34,317 nucleotides of DNA from Patulibacter sp. Its GTDB lineage: Bacteria > Actinomycetota > Thermoleophilia > Solirubrobacterales > Solirubrobacteraceae. The notes beneath the pieces were generated by a model. The model made no database searches and was not told where the DNA came from. It saw only the letters and a list, made by a program, of their open reading frames with translations. Location of the stretch: contig NZ_JAURWA010000068.1 in NCBI RefSeq assembly GCF_030655195.1, positions 1 through 34,317 of the forward strand, given 5' to 3'. Numbering within the stretch: position 1 is the stretch's first letter; each line of letters starts with the position of its first letter. The translations under genes and the position numbers were made by a program. Below, piece by piece: positions 6,909 to 13,335 of this stretch.

Positions 6909-7862
6909 TCAGACCGTCCGCAGCCAGGCGACCGTGTCCGCGATGCCCTTGTCCAGCGGGATCTGCGACTCCCAGCCCAGGAGCGCCTTGGCCTTGGAGA
7001 CGTCGGGCCAGCGGCGCTGCACGTCGACGTCGAACGTCGGCAGGTGCTCGAAGACGAGCTCGTCCCTGCGGCCGCACTGCTCCCAGATGACCTGGCAGAC
7101 GTCGGCGATCGTCCGCTCGTCCCCCGCCGAGATGTTGAAGTCCTCGTTCAGCGCGGCGTCGTGGCCGGTGGCGGTGACGATGCCGTCGGCGATGTCCTGC
7201 ACGTGGGTCAGGGTGCGCGTCTGGTCGCCCTTGCCGAAGATCGGGAGGGGCGCGCCGTCGGGCAGCGCCAGGACCTTCTTGATGACGTCGGGCACCATGT
7301 GCGCGATGCCGGGCTCGTCCTCGGGCATCTCGCCCGGGCCGTAGGCGTTGAACGGACGGACGATCGTGTACGGCAGGCCGTGCTCCACGTGGGCGGCCTT
7401 GATCTGGATCTCGCCGGTGAGCTTGGAGAACCCGTAGGCCGAGGTCGGCACGGGCACCCGATCGACGTCCTTCTCCGCGGTCGGGAACGAGGTCGAGTTC
7501 TCGAACACCATGGAGCTCGACACGTAGGTGAAGCGGTCGACGCCGATCTCCACGGCCGCACCCATGACGCTGTTGTAGAGCGACGAGTTCACGTCGGTCA
7601 GCGTGTAGGGCAGCTTGTGGAAGTTGCCGATCCCGCCGACGATCGCCGCCAGGTGGATGACGTGCGAGCAGCCGACGAGCGCGCGCTTGGCCTCGTCGCG
7701 GTCGCGCAGGTCGCCGCGGTGGATCTCGCACCCCTCGCGCATCCAGTCGGGCGCGTCGCGCTGGTCGGAGACCCGCACCTCGAAGCGCGGGTCGCGGAGG
7801 AGACGACGGACGACGGCGGCGCCGATGGTGCCGGCACCGCCGGTGACGAGAACGCGAGACAT
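6909..7862 (-). CDS. NAD-dependent sugar epimerase/dehydratase (extended SDR)
   Basis: A 317-residue extended SDR acting on a nucleotide sugar. The NAD-binding motif GGAGTIGAA is at 8-16. The catalytic region has VSSSMVF (114-120) and YxxxK as Y143/K147 in SAYGFSK. A GIGNFHKLPYTLTDVNSSLYNSV segment and RPFNAYGPGE give the substrate side. The pattern is closest to UDP-glucose 4-epimerase-like and GDP-mannose 3,5-epimerase-like SDRs, but the exact substrate cannot be fixed. The ATG at 7862 is supported by TACCCT 8 bases upstream and by the Rossmann strand starting at residue 2; the ORF extends further upstream but overlaps the divergent toxin-antitoxin genes, so the extension is rejected. It is transcribed alone, between a terminator hairpin and the divergent vapBC operon. 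Confidence 0.85.
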   Translation of the reverse strand: MSRVLVTGGAGTIGAAVVRRLLRDPRFEVRVSDQRDAPDWMREGCEIHRGDLRDRDEAKRALVGCSHVIHLAAIVGGIGNFHKLPYTLTDVNSSLYNSVMGAAVEIGVDRFTYVSSSMVFENSTSFPTAEKDVDRVPVPTSAYGFSKLTGEIQIKAAHVEHGLPYTIVRPFNAYGPGEMPEDEPGIAHMVPDVIKKVLALPDGAPLPIFGKGDQTRTLTHVQDIADGIVTATGHDAALNEDFNISAGDERTIADVCQVIWEQCGRRDELVFEHLPTFDVDVQRRWPDVSKAKALLGWESQIPLDKGIADTVAWLRTV

Positions 7863-7870
7863 TGCGCCGG

Positions 7871-7876
7871 AGGGTA
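7871..7876 (-). promoter_or_regulatory. TACCCT -10 box of the leftward SDR gene
   Basis: On the minus strand TACCCT lies 8 bases before the ATG at 7862, the spacing seen at many genes in this window. Leaderless transcription is inferred. Confidence 0.5.
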
Positions 7877-7899
7877 ACCGGCGGCGGGTACGTCGCGAT

Positions 7900-7957
7900 G
7901 TTGCACGAGTTCTGCACGTGATCGATGCAGAGTGCATGTTCCTGTTGCGCGATGCAC
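7900..7957. promoter_or_regulatory. Cluster of TGCA boxes, probable vapBC operator
   Basis: Five TGCA-centred boxes (starting at 7902, 7913, 7926, 7933 and 7953) lie upstream of the antitoxin gene. The middle pair forms a perfect inverted repeat, ATGCA-GAG-TGCAT at 7925-7937. Ribbon-helix-helix antitoxins usually bind such short inverted repeats in their own promoters, so autoregulation is the likely role. The region is notably A/T-rich for this window. Confidence 0.5.
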
Positions 7958-7959
7958 GG

Positions 7960-7965
7960 TAGGCT
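7960..7965 (+). promoter_or_regulatory. TAGGCT -10 box of vapB
   Basis: TAGGCT ends 6 bases before the ATG at 7972, and no Shine-Dalgarno is visible. It lies immediately after the last TGCA box, so a bound antitoxin would cover the promoter. Confidence 0.55.
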
Positions 7966-7971
7966 GGGCGC

Positions 7972-8202
7972 ATGGCGCTGCTGCAGATCCGAGACGTCCC
8001 CGACGAGGTGCATCGGACGCTGAAGGCGCGCGCGGCCGCCGCCGGGCTGTCGCTCTCCGAGTACTCCCGGGGCGTCCTCGGGCAGGCCGCCGGACGCCCC
8101 ACCCCGGCAGAGCTCGCGGCGCGCGTGACGCACCGCGGGGCCGTCACGCCTGCCGAGTCCAGCGTGGACGCCGTCCGGGCGATCCGCGACGTGGGAGAGT
8201 GA
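7972..8202 (+). CDS. vapB: Ribbon-helix-helix antitoxin (VapB/FitA-like)
   Basis: A 76-residue antitoxin. The N-terminal 45 residues, MALLQIRDVPDEVHRTLKAR followed by AAAAGLSLSEYSRGVLGQAA, match the ribbon-helix-helix fold of FitA-like antitoxins: one beta strand, a helix with LKARAAAAGLS, then SEYSR. The C-terminal 30 residues (THRGAVTPAESSVDAVRAIRDVGE) would wrap the toxin. It should neutralise the downstream PIN nuclease and repress the operon by binding the TGCA repeats upstream. The stop overlaps the toxin start (GTGA), the usual coupling of such pairs. Confidence 0.85.
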   Translation: MALLQIRDVPDEVHRTLKARAAAAGLSLSEYSRGVLGQAAGRPTPAELAARVTHRGAVTPAESSVDAVRAIRDVGE

Positions 8203-8597
8203 CCGTCCTCGACACCTCCGGCGCGGTCGACGTCCTGCTGGGCTCCGGGGCCGCCGCGACGGTCAACGACCTGCTCGCGCGACAGGGGCCGCTCGCCGCC
8301 CCGGACGTCCTCACGTTCGAGGTGCTCGCGGTGCTCCGCCGGATGGCGAGCCGCGGCGACGCGGGGCCCGAGCGGCTCGGGGGAGCGGTGGCCGACCTCG
8401 GGGACCTGTCGCTGCAGCTCTATCCGGCGATTCCCCTCCGGGCCAGGGCCTGGGGGCTGCGCGAGAACTTCACCGCCGGCGACGCGCTCTTCGTCGCCCT
8501 GGCGGAGGCGCTCGACGAGCCGCTGGCGACGAAGGACCTCGGCCTGGCCGACGCGACCGAACGGCACACGGGCGTGCAGGTGGTCCGGCTCGGCTGA
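8199..8597 (+). CDS. vapC: PIN-domain toxin ribonuclease (VapC-like)
   Basis: A 132-residue PIN-domain protein, expected to be a magnesium-dependent endoribonuclease that cuts tRNA or rRNA when released from its antitoxin. The acidic active-site set is visible: D5 in VLDTSGAVDVLL, E41 in DVLTFEVLAVLRR, D95 in TAGDALFVALAEAL and D113 in LATKDLGLA. Length is normal for VapC. The GTG start at 8199 is chosen because it forms a GTGA overlap with the antitoxin stop and places D5 at the usual position. All four acidic residues are intact, so the toxin is probably active. Confidence 0.87.
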   Translation: MTVLDTSGAVDVLLGSGAAATVNDLLARQGPLAAPDVLTFEVLAVLRRMASRGDAGPERLGGAVADLGDLSLQLYPAIPLRARAWGLRENFTAGDALFVALAEALDEPLATKDLGLADATERHTGVQVVRLG

Positions 8598-8681
8598 CCG
8601 CCGGCCGGGCGCCAACGGTCGGCGACCGGCCCTCCTCATCCGGCGCTGAGGTCACCGACGAGCCGACGACCGAGGTCCGCA

Positions 8682-8696
8682 GGCCCGCGCCGGGCC
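8682..8696 (-). terminator. Short GC hairpin between two converging genes
   Basis: GGCCCG-CGC-CGGGCC is a perfect 6-bp stem with a 3-base loop, starting 9 bases after the stop of the leftward sugar dehydrogenase gene. It may end that transcript and possibly also vapBC from the other side. The stem is short, so confidence is modest. Nothing else is seen in 8598-8705. Confidence 0.4.
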
Positions 8697-8705
8697 CCCT
8701 GTCGC

Positions 8706-9998
8706 TCAGGCGACGCTGGGCGCCGTCGGCACCGCGTCGCGCTCGAGCGCGGACGCGAGGTCCTCGGCGATGCCGAAGACGGTGTCCTGGCCGAAGCAGT
8801 TCCACGGGTCGGCGAGGATCGCGCCGTCCGACGCGAGGTCGGCGATCCGGCGCAGCACGGCCGGGTCCTTCCAGGCGGAGTGGTTCGTCGCCAGGACGAT
8901 CGCGTCGGCGTCGGCCACGGACTCGGCGAGGGTCAGCGTGGACGACGGGCTGTGCGGGTCGTGCGCGGCGACCAGGGCCAGCTCGCGCTCCAGCAGGCGC
9001 ATGAGCTTGAAGCTGAGCGAGTCGCGCTCGTCGTCGGTGTCGCCCTTGAAGGCGAGACCCAGGACGGCGACCTTGCGCCCGCGCAGCTTGCCACCCGGCA
9101 CCCGGCGCTTGACGCCGTCGAGCAGGAACAGCGGCACCGACTCGTTGACCCGCGAGACCGCCAGCAGCATGCCCGGCGCCGGCGAGCGCTCCTCGGAGAA
9201 CGTGAAGTCCTTGCGCAGGCACGTGCCGGCCGTCATACCGGGGAGCTTCATGCCGCCGCGCGGGTAGTCCCGGTTGATCAGATCGATGACCTCGAAGACG
9301 TTGGCGCCGTACTGCTCGCACTCCATCATCAGCCGGTTGGGCAGCGCGAACATCGTGTACCGCAGGATGTTGGTCCAGATCTTCGCGAGCTCGGCCTCGA
9401 CCGGGGAGGTCTGCACGACGCGGGCGCCGAGCGCGGCGAACGGCTCGGCGGCGACCTCGCCGGAGCGCTCGCCGACGCCACCGACGATGCACGGCAGCGT
9501 CGAGATCTCGGCGAAGAAGCGCGACGCCGCGATCCGCTCGGGGACGTGGGCGACGAACAGGTCGGTGCCCACCGTGAAGCCGCGGTGCATCTCGAGGTAG
9601 CCGGCGACGAACTCCGTCGTCCCGGGGGCGATCGTCGAGCGCAGGACGATGCAGTGGCCCTCGCGCAGGTGCGGCAGCAGGTCGTCGAGGACGCTGCGGA
9701 TCTGGCCGACGTCGATCTCGATGTGCGAGAACGACGGGGTCCCGAGCGTCAGGACGATGTGGCGGGCCCGGGCGGCCTCGGCGACGGTGCCCGTGACCTC
9801 GAGCAGCCCGTCGGCCTGGACGCGCGCGAGGATCTCCTCGGCGCCGGGCTCCTCGAACGGCATGCGGCCGTCCTGGACGGCCTCCACGATCTCGGGCTTG
9901 GCGTCGATGCCGATCGTGCGCAGCCCCCCGTCCGCGAACGCGAGCGCGAGCGGGAGCCCCACACGACCGATGCCGACGACGGCGACGTCCAGATCCAC
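8706..9998 (-). CDS. UDP-sugar 6-dehydrogenase (WecC/UGD family)
   Basis: A 430-residue nucleotide-sugar dehydrogenase that oxidises C6 of a UDP-sugar to a uronic acid with two NAD. The NAD-binding GIGRVGLP is at 9-16 and the central domain helix carries EAELAKIWTNILRY (201-214). The catalytic cysteine is C260 in GTCLRKD, with K263/D264. The C-terminal domain includes VAVLGLAFKGDTDDERDS. The short N-terminal spacing and the KIWTN type helix look more like WecC (UDP-ManNAc dehydrogenase) than UDP-glucose dehydrogenase, and the upstream gene encodes a WecG-type transferase. UDP-ManNAcA synthesis is therefore inferred but not proven. Two consecutive GTG codons are possible starts; the second, at 9998, is 7 bases from a TAGCCT box, whereas the first would be only 4, so 9998 is preferred. 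Confidence 0.87.
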   Translation of the reverse strand: MDLDVAVVGIGRVGLPLALAFADGGLRTIGIDAKPEIVEAVQDGRMPFEEPGAEEILARVQADGLLEVTGTVAEAARARHIVLTLGTPSFSHIEIDVGQIRSVLDDLLPHLREGHCIVLRSTIAPGTTEFVAGYLEMHRGFTVGTDLFVAHVPERIAASRFFAEISTLPCIVGGVGERSGEVAAEPFAALGARVVQTSPVEAELAKIWTNILRYTMFALPNRLMMECEQYGANVFEVIDLINRDYPRGGMKLPGMTAGTCLRKDFTFSEERSPAPGMLLAVSRVNESVPLFLLDGVKRRVPGGKLRGRKVAVLGLAFKGDTDDERDSLSFKLMRLLERELALVAAHDPHSPSSTLTLAESVADADAIVLATNHSAWKDPAVLRRIADLASDGAILADPWNCFGQDTVFGIAEDLASALERDAVPTAPSVA

Positions 9999-10005
9999 CA
10001 CGGGG

Positions 10006-10011
10006 AGGCTA
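10006..10011 (-). promoter_or_regulatory. TAGCCT -10 box embedded in the wecG-like stop codon
   Basis: On the minus strand the first three bases of TAGCCT are the TAG stop of the upstream glycosyltransferase gene. The box lies 7 bases before GTG 9998, so the dehydrogenase may have its own leaderless promoter besides read-through. Confidence 0.5.
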
Positions 10012-10908
10012 GCGCCCGGCGGGCACCGACCTGCGGCGCAGGGGGCGACGGCGCGGCGGCGGTCCCTCGAGCAGGACGGGAGCGACGGACTGGCCCGACG
10101 AGCGCTGACGCGCGAGCTGGCTGCCGAAGCGCATGACGAAGAGCGGGTTGTAGCGCGCGTAGCGCCGCCACAGCCGACGCGGCTCCTGCACGAGGCGGAA
10201 GAGCCACTCGAGCCCGAGCGACTGCACCCGGGCGGGGGCCTGCGGCACGAGACCGGCGTGGAAGTCGAAGGCCGCACCGACGCCGACGAGGACCGGTGCC
10301 TCGAGCCGGGGGCGCATGTTCGCCATCCACTTCTCCTGCTTCGGCACGCCGATGCCGACCCACACGACGTCGGCGCCGGAGCCGTTGATCTCGTCGATCA
10401 CGCACTCCTCCTCGTCGGCGGTGAGCGTGCGGAACGGCGGCGACCAGCCGCCGACGATCGTCAGCCCGGGGAACCGCTCGAGGAGGTTGCGCGCCAGCGT
10501 GTCGAGCGCGTCGCGGTTGCGTCCGCCGTACAGGTAGATGCGGGTGCCGTTGCGCGCGGCGTGGGCGCAGTGGCGCTCCATCAGCGTCGGGCCGTAGACG
10601 CGGTTGGGCTGCTCGTGGCCCAGCAGGTTCATCGCCCAGACCAGCGGCTGGCCGTCGGGGACGGTGAGCGAGCTGCCGAGCACTGCCTGGCGCAGCTCCT
10701 CGTCCTCGTGGCAGGCCATCACGGTGTGCGTGGCGGCGACGCAGACGTAGCCCTGGCGCCGGCTGGCGACCATGGCGTCCATCCACTGGAGGGTGCGCTC
10801 GTAGGTCGTGAGCGCCATCGGGATGCCGACGACCTCGACCTGCGGAGGCGGCGTCGCCAGCGATCGGAGGACGTCTGCGTCCGTGACCGTGTTCCCGTGG
10901 TTGTGCAT
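10009..10908 (-). CDS. WecG/TagA/CpsF-family glycosyltransferase (GT26)
   Basis: A 299-residue GT26 enzyme. Members add ManNAcA (WecG) or ManNAc (TagA) to undecaprenyl-linked GlcNAc at the membrane's cytoplasmic face. Core motifs begin with VEVVGIPMALTTYERTLQWM, then CVAATHTVMACHEDEELR, TVPDGQPLVWAMNLLG (the conserved aspartate), IYLYGGRNRDALDTLARNL, and VVWVGIGVPKQEKWMAN with GVGAAFDFHAG near the end. The basic C-terminal tail (RRRPLRRRS) may contact the membrane. The start is uncertain: ATG 10908 is used, but an in-frame GTG at 10959 would add 17 residues. A TTTATC-like element next to that GTG would start transcription just inside it, which favours the shorter form; neither start has a well-placed ribosome site. 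It pairs with the downstream dehydrogenase. Confidence 0.87.
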   Translation of the reverse strand: MHNHGNTVTDADVLRSLATPPPQVEVVGIPMALTTYERTLQWMDAMVASRRQGYVCVAATHTVMACHEDEELRQAVLGSSLTVPDGQPLVWAMNLLGHEQPNRVYGPTLMERHCAHAARNGTRIYLYGGRNRDALDTLARNLLERFPGLTIVGGWSPPFRTLTADEEECVIDEINGSGADVVWVGIGVPKQEKWMANMRPRLEAPVLVGVGAAFDFHAGLVPQAPARVQSLGLEWLFRLVQEPRRLWRRYARYNPLFVMRFGSQLARQRSSGQSVAPVLLEGPPPRRRPLRRRSVPAGR

Positions 10909-11160
10909 GGTGGTGGAGGCGGCGTGTGGAACGGGGATCGTCCTCCTCCGGCGGCTCACCGGGATAAACCCGTGGTGCCTACAGAAGTTGCGCAGCCGTC
11001 GAACCGTACCGCTCGCCCGCGCCGGACCGTGTGTCGCACGTCCGCGTGCAACGAGGCACCCGGAACCGGAGAGCCGAATCGGCGGGATCGCGCCGCCGTC
11101 GCCCGGTGCCCTCCGGTCGGTCGGCCCGGACGGGCGCGGTGACGACGACCGACGGCCTTA

Positions 11161-11166
11161 TAGCCT
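11161..11166 (+). promoter_or_regulatory. TAGCCT -10 box before the leader ORF
   Basis: TAGCCT (part of TTATAGCCT) lies 8 bases before ATG 11175, the standard spacing of leaderless genes here. That ATG opens a ten-codon ORF, while the main gene begins at 11204. The rest of the 10960-11203 divergent region holds no recognisable gene. Confidence 0.55.
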
Positions 11167-11174
11167 GGCCCCAG

Positions 11175-11207
11175 ATGCGCCCTCGGCCGGACCTGCGGAC
11201 CCCATGA
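11175..11207 (+). CDS. Ten-codon leader ORF coupled to the GMD-like gene
   Basis: ATG 11175 opens a frame encoding MRPRPDLRTP and ends at TGA 11205-11207, which overlaps the ATG of the next gene in an ATGA junction. A TAGCCT box lies 8 bases before the leader's ATG, exactly where leaderless genes of this window have theirs. The main gene has no ribosome site and its ATG is 37 bases from the box. The simplest reading is that ribosomes load on the leader and re-initiate at the main gene. The peptide has three arginines and three prolines in ten residues, so stalling-type control is imaginable but unproven. It is too short for coding statistics. Confidence 0.4.
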   Translation: MRPRPDLRTP

Positions 11208-12202
11208 CGCGCCGCGTGCTGATCACCGGGGTCACCGGACAGGACGGGGGGTACCTCGCCGAGCAGCTCCTCGCCGCCGGCGACGAGGTCGTCGGGACCG
11301 TGCGGTCGCCCGGCGGGGCCCTGGGTGCCGCGGGTCTCGGGCACCTGGACGGGCACGTGCGGCTGCTCGTTGCGGACCTCCTGGACCCGCAGAGCGTCAA
11401 GGACGCCGTCACCGACGCCCGCCCCGACGAGATCTACCACCTGGCCGCGCCGACGTTCGTGCCCGACTCGTGGAAGGACCCGACGGAGGTCACCGCGGCG
11501 GTCGTGACCGGCACGGCGGCGGTCGTCGCGGCCGCCGGCCGCCTGGAGACCGAGGCCCGCGTCCTCGTCGCGGCGTCGAGCGAGATCTTCGGCGACTGCG
11601 GCGTCTCGCCCCAGGACGAGGGCTCGCCCATGCGCCCGCGCAGCCCCTACGGCGTGGCGAAGCTCGCCGCCCACGGGCTCGTCCGCACGCTCCGCTCGGG
11701 GCAGGACCGCCACCTGGTCTCGGCCGTGACGTTCAACCACGAGTCGCCCCGGCGGCCCGAGCGGTTCCTGCCGCGGAAGGTCACCGCCGGCGTCGCGGCG
11801 ATCGCCGCCGGCCGGGCGGACGAGCTGACCATCGGCGACCAGGCCGCCGTCCGCGACTGGTCCCACGCGGCGGACATCGTCGCCGGCATGGTGCTGGCGC
11901 TGCGCCACGACGTCGCGGACGACTACGTCCTGGCGTCGGGCGTCCCGCGCACGGTCGGCGACCTCGTCGACGCGGCGTTCGCGGCGGCCGGCGTCGAGCG
12001 TCTGGTGCCGACCCGGGAGGGGCAGATCCGCGACCGCGTCGTGACCGATCCGCGCTTCGTCCGGCCGCCCGAGCAGTGGCCGCCGGTGGGCGACCCGTCG
12101 AAGGCCCGCGACGTCCTCGGCTGGCGGCCGACGCGCACCTTCGAGGGGCTCGTCGGCGAGATGGTCGCGGCGGACCTGGAGCGGCTGCGGGGCGCCGGGT
12201 GA
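11204..12202 (+). CDS. GDP-mannose 4,6-dehydratase-like SDR
   Basis: A 332-residue extended SDR closely patterned on GDP-mannose 4,6-dehydratase. The cofactor motif is GVTGQDGGYLAEQLL (9-23), the active site is SSEIFG (125-130) with Y149/K153 in SPYGVAK, and FNHESPRR plus RKV follow in GMD style. It differs from the canonical gmd at 14.5-15.5 kb: the substrate region is shorter, GYEVHG-type spacing is altered and it has PERFLPRK instead of GLEFVTRK. With a true GMD nearby, this copy may be a GDP-4-keto-6-deoxymannose reductase (giving GDP-rhamnose), or a dehydratase for another sugar. It overlaps the following glycosyltransferase by GTGA. The ATG at 11204 is chosen because the Rossmann strand follows directly and a leader ORF ends on it. 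Confidence 0.82.
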   Translation: MTRRVLITGVTGQDGGYLAEQLLAAGDEVVGTVRSPGGALGAAGLGHLDGHVRLLVADLLDPQSVKDAVTDARPDEIYHLAAPTFVPDSWKDPTEVTAAVVTGTAAVVAAAGRLETEARVLVAASSEIFGDCGVSPQDEGSPMRPRSPYGVAKLAAHGLVRTLRSGQDRHLVSAVTFNHESPRRPERFLPRKVTAGVAAIAAGRADELTIGDQAAVRDWSHAADIVAGMVLALRHDVADDYVLASGVPRTVGDLVDAAFAAAGVERLVPTREGQIRDRVVTDPRFVRPPEQWPPVGDPSKARDVLGWRPTRTFEGLVGEMVAADLERLRGAG

Positions 12203-13335
12203 CCATCCGGGTTGCCCTGAACCTCGTCTACCTGACCCCCGGCGAGACCGGTGGCATGGAGGTCTACGCACGGGAGCTCCTGCCGCGCCTGGCCGAGATC
12301 GAGGGGATCGACCCGGTGGCGATCGTCAACACCGTCGCGGCCCAGGACGAGACCGCACCGTGGAACACCGTCGTCGCGTCGGTCGTGGCCCCCGTCGACG
12401 CGCGCGACCGCCGGCAGTGGGTGTGGGGCGAGCAGCGCCACGTCCCGCGTCTGGCGACGGAGATCGGGGCGGACCTGGTCCACAGCCTCGCCTCGACGGG
12501 ACCGGGCCGCCTGGCCGGAGGGCCCCCGCGCGTGACGACGGTCCACGACCTGCACTACGCCGTCGCACCCGAGGCCCACTTCGGTCTGCGCGGCCTGGGG
12601 ATGCGGGTCCTGGTGCCGGCCGCCGTCCGGGCGTCGCGACGGGTGATCGCCGATTCGCACGCGACGAAGGCCGACGTCGTGACCCACATCGGGACGCCGG
12701 CGGACCGGATCGACGTCGTCCACCTCGCGACGACGCCGCCCCGCAGCGGCGCGGCGACGCCGGAGGCGGACCTGCGCCGGCGGCTCGGACTGGGCGACCG
12801 ACGCGTCCTGCTCAGCATGGCGGCGAAGCGGCCGCACAAGAACGTCGAGGGCCTCATCGACGCGCTCGCGGCGATCCCGCCCGACCGCCGGCCGCTGCTC
12901 GTCGTGCCGGGGTACCCGACCGAGCACGACGCCGTCCTGCGCCACCGCGCCGTCGCCCGCAACGTGGCGGACGACCTGCTGCTGCCGGGCTGGCTGTCCA
13001 CCGCGGACGTCGAGGGCCTGTGGGCGCTGTGCGTCGCCCACGTCTTCCCGTCGTTCTACGAGGGCTTCGGGCTGCCCGTGCTCGAGGCCCTGCAGCGCGG
13101 GGTCCCGAGCGCCTGCTCGGACCGCGCGTCGATGCCGGAGGTGGCCGGCGACGCCGCGCTGCTCTTCGACCCGGGGGACGGCGCGGCGGTCCGCACGGCG
13201 ATCGAGCGGCTGCTCACCGAGGACGCGCTCCGCGCCGACCTCCGCGAGCGCGGCCCGGCGCAGGCCGCCCGGTTCTCGTGGGAGCGCTGCGCGAGGGAGA
13301 CGGCGCGGACATACGCCCAGGCGCTGGCGGGCTAG
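12199..13335 (+). CDS. Glycosyltransferase family 4 (GT-B fold)
   Basis: A 378-residue retaining GT-B glycosyltransferase. The N-terminal domain opens with a strand and glycine loop (LTPGETGGMEVYARELLPRL), and the linker has TVHDLHYAVAPEAHFG. The donor domain has SMAAKRPHKNVEGLIDAL, LLLPGWLSTADVEGLW and the nucleotide-sugar signature FPSFYEGFGLPVLEALQRGVP with its EX7E-type glutamates. This type often transfers mannose or rhamnose-like residues, which would suit the preceding GDP-sugar gene; the donor is not provable. GTG 12199 forms a GTGA overlap with the SDR gene. Its stop codon TAG lies inside CTAG shared with the convergent gene. Confidence 0.87.
   Translation: MTIRVALNLVYLTPGETGGMEVYARELLPRLAEIEGIDPVAIVNTVAAQDETAPWNTVVASVVAPVDARDRRQWVWGEQRHVPRLATEIGADLVHSLASTGPGRLAGGPPRVTTVHDLHYAVAPEAHFGLRGLGMRVLVPAAVRASRRVIADSHATKADVVTHIGTPADRIDVVHLATTPPRSGAATPEADLRRRLGLGDRRVLLSMAAKRPHKNVEGLIDALAAIPPDRRPLLVVPGYPTEHDAVLRHRAVARNVADDLLLPGWLSTADVEGLWALCVAHVFPSFYEGFGLPVLEALQRGVPSACSDRASMPEVAGDAALLFDPGDGAAVRTAIERLLTEDALRADLRERGPAQAARFSWERCARETARTYAQALAG

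Noticed and set aside
4660-8133. A 1157-codon minus-strand open frame
   Set aside because: It crosses a regulator, a dehydrogenase, a terminator hairpin and another SDR gene in the wrong frame. Its product has no recognisable domain apart from chance low-complexity stretches.
7862-8639. N-terminal extension of the leftward SDR over the vapBC genes
   Set aside because: The Rossmann strand begins at the ATG at 7862, a TANNNT box sits just before it, and the extension would be antisense to two clear genes.
9998-10277. Upstream extension of the sugar dehydrogenase into the glycosyltransferase gene
   Set aside because: The extension is out of frame with the GT26 gene and lacks family similarity. 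The conserved N-terminus starts VDLDVAVVGIG.
11013-11065. Imperfect palindrome GTCGCACG...CGTGCAAC as a riboswitch or attenuator
   Set aside because: The stem is only 7 of 8 and has no T tract. It lies upstream of the predicted transcript start, so it would not be in the mRNA.
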